This document shows, in pieces, positions 1 through 7,950 of a stretch of DNA of 28,624 nucleotides. The notes below the pieces were generated by a model that was given only the letters and a program-made list of their open reading frames with translations, had not been told where the DNA came from and searched no databases. The stretch is from contig NZ_JOFQ01000041.1 in assembly GCF_000718305.1 (NCBI RefSeq), positions 1 through 28,624 of the forward strand. Reading direction: 5' to 3'. Source of the stretch: Streptomyces niger. Lineage in GTDB: Bacteria > Actinomycetota > Actinomycetes > Streptomycetales > Streptomycetaceae. The first letter of the stretch is position 1; each line of letters begins with the position of its first letter. The position numbers were made by a program, and so were the translations under genes.

Positions 1-92
1 CGCCCGGTTACATTTCGAACCCGGAAGCTAAGCCTTTCAGCGCCGATGGTACTGCAGGGGGGACCCTGTGGGAGAGTAGGACGCCGCCGAAC
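1..92 (+). rRNA. 5S ribosomal RNA, 3' part
   Basis: The sequence starting CGCCCGGTTACATTTCGAAC and running through GGAAGCTAAGCC, GCGCCGATGGTACTGC and GGGAGAGTAGGACGCCGCC is the characteristic body and 3' end of an actinobacterial 5S rRNA. The 5' part, about 25-30 nt, lies outside the window. The exact 3' end is uncertain by a few bases. A strong terminator follows within 15 nt, so this is the end of a ribosomal RNA operon transcribed on the plus strand. Confidence 0.95.
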
Positions 93-102
93 AATTATTG
101 TG

Positions 103-136
103 GGAAAGCCCCGCACCGTATGGTGCGGGGCTTTCC
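103..136 (+). terminator. rRNA operon terminator
   Basis: A perfect 15-bp stem, GGAAAGCCCCGCACC (103-117) and GGTGCGGGGCTTTCC (122-136), closes on a GTAT loop. It sits directly behind the 5S gene. The downstream arm ends in TTTCC rather than a long U-run, which is common in Streptomyces. Confidence 0.9.
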
Positions 137-147
137 TGCGTTCTGGG

Positions 148-421
148 GGCATCGTGCGAGGCCAGCCTCTAGCGTTCCTCACGACCTATGAGCAGGCGGC
201 CCAGTACCCCGACGCGCGCTGGCAGGAGAATGCCCGGTCGAGCGAGCTGGGCCTCGGTGTCGTCACCTACGTAGGGGTGGCGCCGGACGGCGACTGGGTA
301 GGGCCCGGCGGGACCGGAGCAGGTCTTCCTGTCGGTGCATGAGCGCAACGTCCACGCGCAACGGCTCTACGAGGCCCAGGGGTTCATACGTACAGGAGAG
401 GCCATGGACGCGGTGAGCCTG
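148..421 (+). pseudogene. GNAT acetyltransferase remnant
   Basis: Two fragments in different frames read like one GNAT protein. The first, roughly 148-340, contains ELGLGVVTYVGVAPDGDWVG, matching the early beta-strands (a 'W.. A.D.DG.WVG' region). The second, roughly 316-421 and shifted in frame, reads EQVFLSVHERNVHAQRLYEA followed by QGFIRTGEAM. That is the classic GNAT C-terminal signature (V...N..A..LYE..GF..TG). The central acetyl-CoA loop (R/Q-x-x-G-x-G/A) between them is missing, so the gene has both an internal deletion and a frameshift. It has no recognisable start. It lies between an rRNA operon and the convergent end of cmdA. Confidence 0.7.
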
Positions 422-433
422 CCTGGCCGGTCC

Positions 434-2212
434 TCAGGCCGGCAGGGTGGCGTGTGGCCAGCGGGCGCGGGCCTGTTCGGGGGAGCGGAGCGTGGCGAGC
501 GTCAGCAGGCCCTGGGTGCTGCCCGAGGCGATGAGCTCCGGCAGCGCCGGCAAGGGGGCCAACGCCGCGATGTCGTCGAGGACGAGAGTGAGTGGTGGGT
601 CGAGGCGACCGTCAGATGACCGTTCGGCCATGCGGCGGCCGCGCTCGACCACGCTCGAGACGAGTGCGGTGAGCAATGGCATCGCACCCGGTGCGGTGCG
701 CGGGTCCTCGATGGACTCGCCCACAACGTAAAGCGTTCCCCCTTCGCCGACAAATGATTCGAGGGCGAGGGCATCAGCTCGCCCTGCATTGCTCGCGTCC
801 CGGATGTGCACGGAGGAGAGGGCTGCGAGCGCGCGGGCGACCAGTTGCTGGGCCATGTCGCGGCGTTCGGGGTGTGCGGTCAGCACGGACTCCAGCTCGC
901 CGGCCCGGCCGGACGCCGCCTTGGAGTTCGTACGGAGAATGCGTACGGGCTCGTGGGCGGCGCCGCTGCCCTGCGCCCAGCGGAGGATCTGCCGGAAGGG
1001 TCGGCCGTCCACCGCGGCCGCGTGCAGCCAGCAGCGCAGCAGCGTTTCCGCGGCGTCGGCCAGAGCAGAGTCGAGGGTGCTCATCGGGCGCACGGGGGCC
1101 AGGAGCGCGCCGGCGCGCGTACCGGCGACGGCGATGTCCGCACAGCCCGCGGTCGGGGACCAACGGAGGCGGGCGGGGGTGTCGAGGACGTGCAGCGGGT
1201 CGTACGCGTGCAACGGTCCGAGTTTCGCGCGTGCGTCCTTGGACTCGGCCCACAGGGACGGGTCGGTCGTCGCCACGAGGAGCGGCCCCTCGGCGGCATT
1301 GATCACGTCTAGCGCGGCGGCACGGGCGGCGGGGCGCTCGGAACGGTGGTGATAGTGGACGTGGGGGAGCGCGGTGCCGGCGGCCACCTCGGTCACGCTG
1401 CCGGCAGCACCGGGCGCGACAGGGGGCGCGACGACGGGCGTGACGTCGGGCACGGGGACGGGAGCTGCCGCGGGGGCGGGATCGGGCGCTGGAACGGATT
1501 CTGCTGCTGGGGCGGCGGCCGGCGCGGGTGAGGGAATCGGTGCGGGTGAGGGTGTCGGCGCGGGGGAGGGAGCCGACGCAGATGAGGGGCCCGGCACCGT
1601 GGTGGGAGTCGGCCCCTCCTGCTTCGGCCCCTCCTCCTTCGGTTCCTTGGTCATTGGTACGGAACCCTCAACACCCTTGAGCTGCTGAGCTCCTTCGGGC
1701 CCCTGAGCTCCTCCGGACCCCTGAGCTCCCCCGGGCCGTTCGCCGCCCGTACGCCCCTGCATGTGCTGCCCCGCGCGGCGTTGGGCGCGTACCGCGCGGA
1801 AGCGGGTGACCGTGCCGAGTACGAAGACGGTGAGGACGACCAGGATCATCAGCTCGCTGATGAAGACGCCCCAGAAGAGGCCATAGCCGGAGAGCTGGCG
1901 CGCCGGGGTGCCGGGCCAGGCGCCGGCCAGGTCGTGCGGCTCGGTGACCAGCTCGCGCATGGCGAGCGGGGTGCGCGTGAAGGACAGGTGCGCGGGCCAG
2001 CCGCCGTGGGCGAAGAGGCCGGAGAGCCCCGTGGCGAGCCAGACCAGGACCGTCAGGCCGAGGAGGAAGGCCAGTACGCCGACGAGCAGGGAGTCGGGGA
2101 CGCCGCGCCCCCGTCGCCGGGGTTCGGCCCCGCCGTTCGGGCCCGGTCCGCCGTGGCCGTGTTCCCCGTACGCGTGCCCCTGCCGGTCGTACCGGTCGTA
2201 CCCGTCGCTCAC
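434..2212 (-). CDS. cmdA: CmdA, membrane protein with degenerate TraG/VirD4 coupling-protein domain
   Basis: This 592-residue protein starts at GTG 2212. The N-terminus is hydrophilic and Gly/His-rich. Two membrane segments lie at about 41-68 and 110-133, then a long Pro/Ala linker (about 200-275), then a cytosolic domain (about 280-592). That domain follows the TraG/VirD4 coupling-protein pattern: GPLLVATTDPSLW (309-321), LRWSPTAGCAD (349-359), Walker B-like LTLVLDDIA (541-549) with LAPLPALPELIASG, and a terminal SPEQARARW. The P-loop expected just before residue 300 is absent; the region reads HYHHRSERPAARAAALDVIN. The protein also ends right after the last motif, without the usual C-terminal extension. 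It is the last gene of the cmd cluster, 90 nt after cmdB. From memory, deletion of cmd genes in S. coelicolor affects sporulation, chromosome segregation and actinorhodin production. The symbol is assigned from gene order (SCO4126). Confidence 0.85.
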   Translation of the reverse strand: MSDGYDRYDRQGHAYGEHGHGGPGPNGGAEPRRRGRGVPDSLLVGVLAFLLGLTVLVWLATGLSGLFAHGGWPAHLSFTRTPLAMRELVTEPHDLAGAWPGTPARQLSGYGLFWGVFISELMILVVLTVFVLGTVTRFRAVRAQRRAGQHMQGRTGGERPGGAQGSGGAQGPEGAQQLKGVEGSVPMTKEPKEEGPKQEGPTPTTVPGPSSASAPSPAPTPSPAPIPSPAPAAAPAAESVPAPDPAPAAAPVPVPDVTPVVAPPVAPGAAGSVTEVAAGTALPHVHYHHRSERPAARAAALDVINAAEGPLLVATTDPSLWAESKDARAKLGPLHAYDPLHVLDTPARLRWSPTAGCADIAVAGTRAGALLAPVRPMSTLDSALADAAETLLRCWLHAAAVDGRPFRQILRWAQGSGAAHEPVRILRTNSKAASGRAGELESVLTAHPERRDMAQQLVARALAALSSVHIRDASNAGRADALALESFVGEGGTLYVVGESIEDPRTAPGAMPLLTALVSSVVERGRRMAERSSDGRLDPPLTLVLDDIAALAPLPALPELIASGSTQGLLTLATLRSPEQARARWPHATLPA

Positions 2213-2302
2213 GCCACTGACCCGTCCTTCGTGCTGCCGTACTGTCCGTCCGAGGTCGCCGGAGACCTCGGGAGCGTCACAGGCTCGAAGCCGTCACCGG
2301 CC

Positions 2303-3748
2303 TCAAGCCACCGTCTCGCTCGATTCGTTGCTGAGTTGGCGTGCCATGGCCATGGCTTCGGCGCGTGCTTCGGCCTCGGCGTCCGCGGCGCGTTCCAGGG
2401 CGCGGGCCTCCTCCGTGGGTTGCGCGGAGGCGTCGGCGACGGAGGACTCGGTCATGGCGCGGTCGGTGTAGACCAGCGGACGTTCGGCCTCGGTGATCAG
2501 GTGCTTGACGACCTGGACGTTGCCGTTGACGTCCCAGACCGCGATGCCTGGCGTGAGGGTGGGGATGATCTCCACCGCCCAGCGTGGCAAACCCAGTACG
2601 CGTCCCGTGGCCCGTGCCTCGTCGGCCTTCTGGGCGTAGATGGTCCTGGTCGACGCCATCTTGAGGATGGCCGCCGCCTCACGGGCCGCCGCGCCGTCGA
2701 CCACGTCGCTGAGGTGGTGGACCACGGCGACGAAGGAGAGGCCGAGCCGGCGGCCGAACTTCAGCAGGCGCTGGAAGAGCTGGGCGACGAACGGGGAGTT
2801 GATGATGTGCCAGGCCTCCTCGACCAGGAAGATCCGTTTCTTCCGGTCGGGGCGGATCCAGGTGTGCTCCAGCCAGACGCCCACGATCGCCATCAGGATC
2901 GGCATCGCGATCGAGTTGCGGTCGATGTGGGAGAGGTCGAAGACGATCAGTGGCGCGTCGAGGTCGATGCCCGCGCTCGTCGGGCCGTCGAACATGCCGC
3001 GGAGGTCACCGTCGACGAGGCGGTCCAGCACGAGGGCCACGTCCAGGCCCCAGGCCCGTACGTCGTCCAGGTCGACGTTCATGGCCTCGGCGGACTCCTG
3101 CTTGGGGTGGCGGAGCTGCTCGACGATGTCCGTCAGGACCGGCTGGCGGTCGGTGATGGTGTCGTTGACGTAGGCGTGCGCGACCTTGAGGGCGAAGCCG
3201 GAGCGCTCGTCGAGGCCGTGGCCCATGGCCACCTCGATGATGGTGCGGAGCAGCGCCAGCTGGCCGGTGGTGGTGATCGACGGGTCCAGCGGGTTGAGGC
3301 GGATGCCGCCGTTCAGCGCCGCGGTGGGGTCCAGCCGGATCGGGGTTATGCCGAGTTGTTCGGCGATGAGGTTCCACTCGCCGACGCCGTCCTCGCCCTG
3401 CGCGTCGAGCACCACGACCTGGCGGTCGCGGAACCGGAGCTGGCGTAGGACGTACGTCTTCTCCAGCGCGGACTTGCCGTTGCCGGACTCGCCGAGGACG
3501 AGCCAGTGCGGGGCCGGCAGCTGTTGGCCGTACAGCTGGAAGGGGTCGTAGATGTACCCCTTGCCGCTGTAGACCTCGCGGCCGATGATCACGCCGGAGT
3601 CGCCGAGCCCTGGTGCGGCGGTGGGCAGATAGACGGCCTGGGCCTGCCCGGTGGAGGTCCGTACGGGCAGCCTGGTCGTCTCCACCTTCCCGAAGAGGAA
3701 GCTGGTGAAGGCCTCGGTGATCGCGGCGAGCGGATCGAGCATGGCCAT
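2303..3748 (-). CDS. cmdB: CmdB, VirB4/TraC-like ATPase
   Basis: I chose the ATG at 3748 (481 residues). It has a GGGAGG ribosome site about 10 nt upstream and follows the cmdC stop by 22 nt; longer versions in this frame lie inside cmdC. The start reads MAMLDPLAAITEAF. Walker A is GESGNGKS (86-93), Walker B is RIFLVEEAW (305-313), and FGRRLGLSFVAVVHHLSD (331-348) follows as in VirB4/TraC/HerA-type ATPases. NGGIRLNPLDP (146-156) is also typical. The C-terminus (about 440-481) is an Ala/Glu-rich helix. There are no obvious membrane spans, so it probably sits on the cytoplasmic face with CmdC and CmdD. VirB4 proteins power assembly and transport in type IV secretion. It is the only intact ATPase in the cluster. 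The symbol is from gene order (SCO4127). Confidence 0.9.
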   Translation of the reverse strand: MAMLDPLAAITEAFTSFLFGKVETTRLPVRTSTGQAQAVYLPTAAPGLGDSGVIIGREVYSGKGYIYDPFQLYGQQLPAPHWLVLGESGNGKSALEKTYVLRQLRFRDRQVVVLDAQGEDGVGEWNLIAEQLGITPIRLDPTAALNGGIRLNPLDPSITTTGQLALLRTIIEVAMGHGLDERSGFALKVAHAYVNDTITDRQPVLTDIVEQLRHPKQESAEAMNVDLDDVRAWGLDVALVLDRLVDGDLRGMFDGPTSAGIDLDAPLIVFDLSHIDRNSIAMPILMAIVGVWLEHTWIRPDRKKRIFLVEEAWHIINSPFVAQLFQRLLKFGRRLGLSFVAVVHHLSDVVDGAAAREAAAILKMASTRTIYAQKADEARATGRVLGLPRWAVEIIPTLTPGIAVWDVNGNVQVVKHLITEAERPLVYTDRAMTESSVADASAQPTEEARALERAADAEAEARAEAMAMARQLSNESSETVA

Positions 3749-3770
3749 GACGTACGCGCCTCCCAGCGGC

Positions 3771-5333
3771 TTAGCGGCGGATCCCGGTCGCGAACGGAAG
3801 CGTGTTGACGAAGGCCCGGTGGTGCTCGCGGTCGCACCACTCCAGCTTGAGGTAGGACTTGCCGGCGGAGGCGCGGATGGTCCGCTTGTCACGGGCCAGC
3901 GCCTCGGGCGAGCGGGACGAGACGGTGATGTAGCCGACGAGGTTCACCCCGGCCGCGCCGGACGCCAGGTCTTCGCCGCGCTGGTCGACACGGCCGTGGT
4001 GGGCCACGTCGCGCGGGTCCACCACGCGGTTCATCTTGGCGGCGCGGCTGGCTTCCGCGTCGTCGTTGGTCTTCTCGGTCAGCATGCGCTCGATCGCCAC
4101 CTCGGTCGGCTCCAGGTCCATGGTGACGGCGACCGTGCGGATCACGTCGGGGGTGTGGACGAGCAGCGGGGCCAGGAAGTTGACGCCGACCGGGGTCAGC
4201 GGCCACTCCTTGATCCACGCGGTGGCGTGGCACCAGGGCGCGCGGGTCGAGGACTCGCGCGTCTTGGCCTGGAGGTAGGTGGGCTCCATCGCGTCCAGCT
4301 CGGCCGGCCAGGCGTTGCGCTTGCTCATCGCCTGGATGTGGTCGATGGGGTGGTCCGGGTCGTACATGGAGTGCACGAGGGAGGCGAGGCGGGCCTGGCC
4401 GAGGGGCTGGCGTACGCGGATGTCGGCCTCGGCGAGGCGGGCGCAGATGTCGGTCAGCTCGCGGGCCATGACGACGGCGAGGCCGGCGTCCTTGTCCAGG
4501 CGCTTCCGCAGCAGGCCGCCGTTGTGCATGCGGGCCGCGCGGGCCATGGTCTCGGCCTCGGTGGCCAGCTCGCGGTTGTAGTGCATGCAGGCGACGAGGT
4601 ACGCGCGGTGCTGCTCGGAGGAGGTGGAGACCATGGACTGCAGCTGGTCGTAGGACTCCTGCAGCCATTGTGGGGCGCTGTGGTCGCCGCGCTGGGCGAC
4701 GTCCTTGGCGTGCGCGTCCGGGTCGGCGGGGAGCGTACGGGCCAGCATCTGCAGGCGCGTGACGAACCCGTCGCCGTTCGCGACGTGCTTGAGGAGCGTC
4801 CCGAAGCGGTCGACCAGGGCCTCCTGGTCCTCGCTGTCGCGCAGGCCGACGCCGGGGCCCTCGATCTCTATGGCCGCGGTGACCGTACGCCGGTCGGCGT
4901 GCAGCAGTACGGCGATCTCGTCCGGGCCGAAGGGCGCGGCGAGCCAGTTGATGCGGCCGATGCCGGGCGGCGGGCCGACCTCGACCTCACGGCCGTCGAG
5001 ACTGATGCCTGCCTCCTGGGCGCCGGAGCGGTACGTCGCGCCCTGGCGAAGCGTCCGCTTGTAGCTGCGGTTGATCTCGAACCACCTGTAGAACGTCCGG
5101 CCGCGGTACGGGACGTACACCGCGGCCAGTGCGATGAGCGGAAAGCCGGTGAGCGTCACGATGCGCAGGGGAAGGACGGGCACCAGCAGGCCGCACATCA
5201 TGCCGAGGAACGCGCCCGCGATGATCAACGCGATCTCGCCGGTCTCCCGGTTCTTGCCGATGACGGCGTTGGGCCGGGCGCGGCCGATGAGATACGTGCG
5301 TCGGGGCGTGATCGGGTGGGACTGGGTGCTCAA
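3771..5333 (-). CDS. cmdC: CmdC, SCO6880-family T4SS-associated membrane protein
   Basis: This 520-residue protein starts at TTG 5333. The TTG overlaps the cmdD stop in a 4-nt TTGA and is preceded by GGAGGT with 8-nt spacing, which supports it over an ATG at 5340 that is out of frame. The N-terminus RRTYLIGRARPNAVIGKNRE is followed by two membrane helices (about 34-56 and 58-76), then YRGRTFYRWFEINRSYKRT and a large soluble domain. This architecture matches the 'SCO6880 family', which accompanies VirB4-like ATPases in actinobacterial conjugation loci and resembles PrgI/TcpE-plus-cytosolic-domain proteins. The soluble part has no P-loop. Its likely role is to couple the CmdB ATPase to the membrane channel, which is inference from family context. 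The symbol is from gene order (SCO4128). Confidence 0.88.
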   Translation of the reverse strand: MSTQSHPITPRRTYLIGRARPNAVIGKNRETGEIALIIAGAFLGMMCGLLVPVLPLRIVTLTGFPLIALAAVYVPYRGRTFYRWFEINRSYKRTLRQGATYRSGAQEAGISLDGREVEVGPPPGIGRINWLAAPFGPDEIAVLLHADRRTVTAAIEIEGPGVGLRDSEDQEALVDRFGTLLKHVANGDGFVTRLQMLARTLPADPDAHAKDVAQRGDHSAPQWLQESYDQLQSMVSTSSEQHRAYLVACMHYNRELATEAETMARAARMHNGGLLRKRLDKDAGLAVVMARELTDICARLAEADIRVRQPLGQARLASLVHSMYDPDHPIDHIQAMSKRNAWPAELDAMEPTYLQAKTRESSTRAPWCHATAWIKEWPLTPVGVNFLAPLLVHTPDVIRTVAVTMDLEPTEVAIERMLTEKTNDDAEASRAAKMNRVVDPRDVAHHGRVDQRGEDLASGAAGVNLVGYITVSSRSPEALARDKRTIRASAGKSYLKLEWCDREHHRAFVNTLPFATGIRR

Positions 5334-6670
5334 CGCCCATCACCTCCTGCTGTCTTGCCGGTGCGGGCGGAACCGCCCGAGGCCGCGCCGGGACGCGGGC
5401 CGGGGCTCGTACGGGGCGCGGGTGGGGTGGCGGTGCCGGAGCCGCCGCGTGCGCTGTGCGCGGCGACGCCGCCGGCGACGGCGTCGGCCGGGCGGGACTG
5501 GCCGCCACTGCTGTTGCCGGTGTCGCCGGAGCCGCCGCCGCTGCCGCGGGAGCTGTGGGTCTTGATGCCCTGTGAGACGAGCGCGGCGGGGGAGGAGACG
5601 AGCGCCGCGGCCTGGCTGCCGTCGGTCGCGGCCTTCTTGTTGGTGCGGGCCGCCATGATTTCGTCGCCGAAGCCGGGGACGAAGCGGTAGATCATGGCGC
5701 TCGCGAAGATGGCGAGCAGGATGATGGCGAGGCCGGAGACGACGGCGGAGAAGGAGTCGGGGCCCTTTTCGGAGGAGAGCGCGCCGGCGATGCCGAGCAC
5801 GATCACGATGACCGGCTTCACCATGATCACGGCGATCATGATGCCGGCCCAACGGCGTACGTGGCCCCACATGTTCTTGTCGACGAGGCCGGCGTAGACG
5901 ACCGTGCCGAGCAGGGCGCCGACGTAGAGCAGGGCGGCGCGGATGACCAGTTCCAGCCAGAGGATGCCGGCGGCGAGCACGGAGACGAGGGCGACGACGA
6001 TCAGCATGATCGGGCCGCCGCCGATGTCCGTGCCCTTCTTCAGGGCTTCGGAGAAGGACCCGAAGAAAATGTCGGTCTGGGCGCCGGTGCCCTTGGCGAT
6101 GATCTCGGTGACGCCGTCGGTGGCGGAGACGATGGTGTAGAGGATCAGGGGGGTGAAGGCGGAGGCGAGGACGGTGAGCCACAGGAAGCCGACCGCCTCA
6201 CTGATGGCCTCCGTGAGGCGGACGCCGCGGACGGCGCGCTTGGCCACGGCGAGCAGCCAGAGCACGAGCGTGAGGACCGTGGAGGCGGCGAAGACGACGG
6301 CGTACTGCCGCAGGAACGCGGCGTTCGTGAAGTCGACCTGCGACGTTGCCTTCACGGCGTCGGACAGCTTGGTGACGATCCACGCGGCGGCATCGGCACA
6401 ACCCTTGGCCAACGACTGCAGGGGGTCGAGGGGGTTGCTGCCCGAGGCGGGCGTGGTCGAGCCGCCGCTCCCACCCGAGCCACGTTCCTCGCACAGCTCT
6501 TTGGCCTTGTCGGTGAGGAGGTCGCAGGGGTTGTCGGTCGGCTTCGGCGAGGGCGCGGCGAAGGCGCGTGAGGCGAAGAGGACGGCCCAGGTCTGGACAC
6601 CGGCGAACACTGCCGCGAGCGAGAGGCCGCGGCTGCCGGGCCCAACGGTGCGGGGAGACTTACCGGGCAT
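5330..6670 (-). CDS. cmdD: CmdD, VirB6/TrbL-like polytopic membrane protein
   Basis: I chose the ATG at 6670 (446 residues). GGAGGG lies 7 nt upstream, and the start overlaps the cmdE stop by 11 nt; the longer frame-open form begins with Arg-rich sequence that is a shadow of cmdE. A signal-like segment (about 14-39, ending SRAFAAP) is followed by a short extracytoplasmic stretch with cysteines at 49, 60 and 91. Six membrane helices follow at about 122-143, 161-183, 220-240, 242-262, 276-298 and 309-330. The tail is Gly/Ser/Pro-rich. Signal peptide, Cys-containing loop, multiple TMs and a low-complexity tail match VirB6/TrbL channel proteins of type IV secretion. It overlaps cmdC by 4 nt, so the two are translationally coupled. 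The symbol is from gene order (SCO4129). Confidence 0.88.
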   Translation of the reverse strand: MPGKSPRTVGPGSRGLSLAAVFAGVQTWAVLFASRAFAAPSPKPTDNPCDLLTDKAKELCEERGSGGSGGSTTPASGSNPLDPLQSLAKGCADAAAWIVTKLSDAVKATSQVDFTNAAFLRQYAVVFAASTVLTLVLWLLAVAKRAVRGVRLTEAISEAVGFLWLTVLASAFTPLILYTIVSATDGVTEIIAKGTGAQTDIFFGSFSEALKKGTDIGGGPIMLIVVALVSVLAAGILWLELVIRAALLYVGALLGTVVYAGLVDKNMWGHVRRWAGIMIAVIMVKPVIVIVLGIAGALSSEKGPDSFSAVVSGLAIILLAIFASAMIYRFVPGFGDEIMAARTNKKAATDGSQAAALVSSPAALVSQGIKTHSSRGSGGGSGDTGNSSGGQSRPADAVAGGVAAHSARGGSGTATPPAPRTSPGPRPGAASGGSARTGKTAGGDGR

Positions 6671-7517
6671 ACGTGAACCCTCCGAACCCTTCGACGGCCT
6701 TGGACATCTCCTCGGCCGTCGCGGCGGCCTGGTCGCGGCCGACCGGCGCCGGCCCCTTCTTCTGCGAGACGTCGGTGACCTTCCAGTCACCCCCGACCCA
6801 CTGCAGCTTCATGGTGGTCGTGTACCAGCTCTCCGTGACCGGGTTTTCCGAGCCCTCACCGGCCAGGCCGAAGAGGGAGGAGTACCAGACCGCGACCTTG
6901 GCGGACGTCCCCTCGAACGTGTCGACCTTCGTGCCGACCGGGTTCGCCCGGGACACGAACGTCTGGCCGTCCGGCGCCTTGCCCTCCTTGTCCAGGCCGA
7001 CGCCGGCCAGGAATGTCGGGTCGCCGTAGACCTTGCGCAGGGCTTCCTTACGGGCGGCCGCGGCGGACGGGGCGTAGACCGCCTCGACGATCGCGTCGCG
7101 CGTGCCGGAGCGGTACATGCCGTCGCTGGCGAGCGCCACCGCGTAATTCGCCGCCGCCGACTGGGCCCCCTGTTCGGATTTGGGGAAGCCGGAGGGGATG
7201 GCGGGGTTGGCGGAGTTCTTGCCGGAGACGGGGCGTTGGCCCGTGGGGGCGGTGGGCTGGGCGGCCGGGGCGCCGGAGTTGCCGTCGGAGTCCGTGCCGG
7301 AGCTGCCGCCGCCGCGGTTGGCGAAGGCTATGGCGGCGATGAGCAGCACGACCACGCCGACGATCGTGACGAGGTTGCGGCTGGACATGCCGCCGCGGGG
7401 CCGGCGGCCGGTGCCGTACACGTCGCCCTCGCCGCCGGGAAGTCTGGTACGTGTCTGGCCGGGGCCCTGGCCGCTGTACTCCCCGCCGCCGTACGCTCCG
7501 TCGTCACCGAGACTCAT
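6660..7517 (-). CDS. cmdE: CmdE, single-pass membrane protein with VirB8/TcpC-like (NTF2-like) domain
   Basis: This 285-residue protein starts at ATG 7517 (GAGGGGG upstream). A Gly/Arg-rich cytosolic N-terminus precedes one membrane helix at about 46-66 (LVTIVGVVVLLIAAIAFANR), then a Ser/Gly/Pro linker, then an extracytoplasmic domain. In that domain, AAANYAVALASDGMYRSGTR starts a long helix, and ESWYTTTMKLQWVGGDWKV gives the paired strands ending in 'W.V' typical of NTF2-like folds in VirB8/TcpC proteins. The fold call is from pattern only. In type IV systems VirB8-like proteins scaffold the channel in the periplasm or wall zone. A 433-nt non-coding stretch separates it from cmdF, so it may have its own promoter. 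The symbol is from gene order (SCO4130). Confidence 0.88.
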   Translation of the reverse strand: MSLGDDGAYGGGEYSGQGPGQTRTRLPGGEGDVYGTGRRPRGGMSSRNLVTIVGVVVLLIAAIAFANRGGGSSGTDSDGNSGAPAAQPTAPTGQRPVSGKNSANPAIPSGFPKSEQGAQSAAANYAVALASDGMYRSGTRDAIVEAVYAPSAAAARKEALRKVYGDPTFLAGVGLDKEGKAPDGQTFVSRANPVGTKVDTFEGTSAKVAVWYSSLFGLAGEGSENPVTESWYTTTMKLQWVGGDWKVTDVSQKKGPAPVGRDQAAATAEEMSKAVEGFGGFTYAR

Positions 7518-7950
7518 GGTGCCTGCGCCCCCTCAACCGACATCGCTGCCGTCTTCGCCGTCGCCTTGCCGCAACCCGGGTACGACCGTAGCCGCGTGGG
7601 AGGCGGCCCGGTCGTTCTGATACGAGTACACCCCACTGTGACGGAACGGCGAACCCGGCCGCATCGCCTGTGGACAACTGCACGGCTGGTGCGGGGTGGG
7701 CTGTGGACGAGTGGACGGAGTGGGCATCAGCATGTGGCCTCGGACAGGGATTTGGGCCAGGTGTGGCGGCCGCGCACAGACGAAGACCATGGGACGGGAG
7801 TTGGGGCACGGCGCGGAAGAGCGCGTGGCGGGCGCGTGGACGGACGGGCGGGGCGTACGCACGGGCGTACGAAGGAGACACGGGTCGGAAGGCGGCGGGC
7901 AGGCGGACGGCAGCGGCCGCGCGGCCCGGCGGAGGTGACGTTTCGGCCCG
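7518..7950. other. 433-nt non-coding gap inside the cmd cluster
   Basis: No credible gene is seen in any frame; open frames here are compositional. The stretch holds two DnaA-box-like nonamers on the minus strand (7669-7677, exact TTGTCCACA; 7702-7710, TCGTCCACA) and a run of CGTACG-type short palindromes around 7855-7875. Its size within an otherwise overlapping gene string suggests a separate promoter for cmdE-cmdA, but I cannot place -35/-10 elements with confidence. Confidence 0.6.
7669..7710 (-). promoter_or_regulatory. Pair of DnaA-box-like sites
   Basis: Minus-strand TTGTCCACA at 7669-7677 is an exact match to the Streptomyces DnaA-box consensus. A second site, TCGTCCACA (7702-7710), differs at one position. 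Both have the same orientation with 24 nt between them. They lie in the cmd intergenic gap. Binding is not shown by the sequence alone. Confidence 0.45.

Noticed and set aside
1763..3448. Long plus-strand open frame opposite cmdA/cmdB
   Set aside because: It is antisense to clear ATPase and membrane-protein genes, has Asp/Val/Gly/Arg-biased composition and no domain. It is a GC-bias shadow.
3651..5690. 679-codon plus-strand open frame opposite cmdC/cmdD
   Set aside because: It is antisense to a well-supported membrane-protein gene and lacks a ribosome site or a recognisable domain.
7518..7950. Small coding genes in the cmdF-cmdE gap
   Set aside because: Several short frames are open, but none has a credible ribosome site or protein-like sequence, and they overlap one another on both strands.
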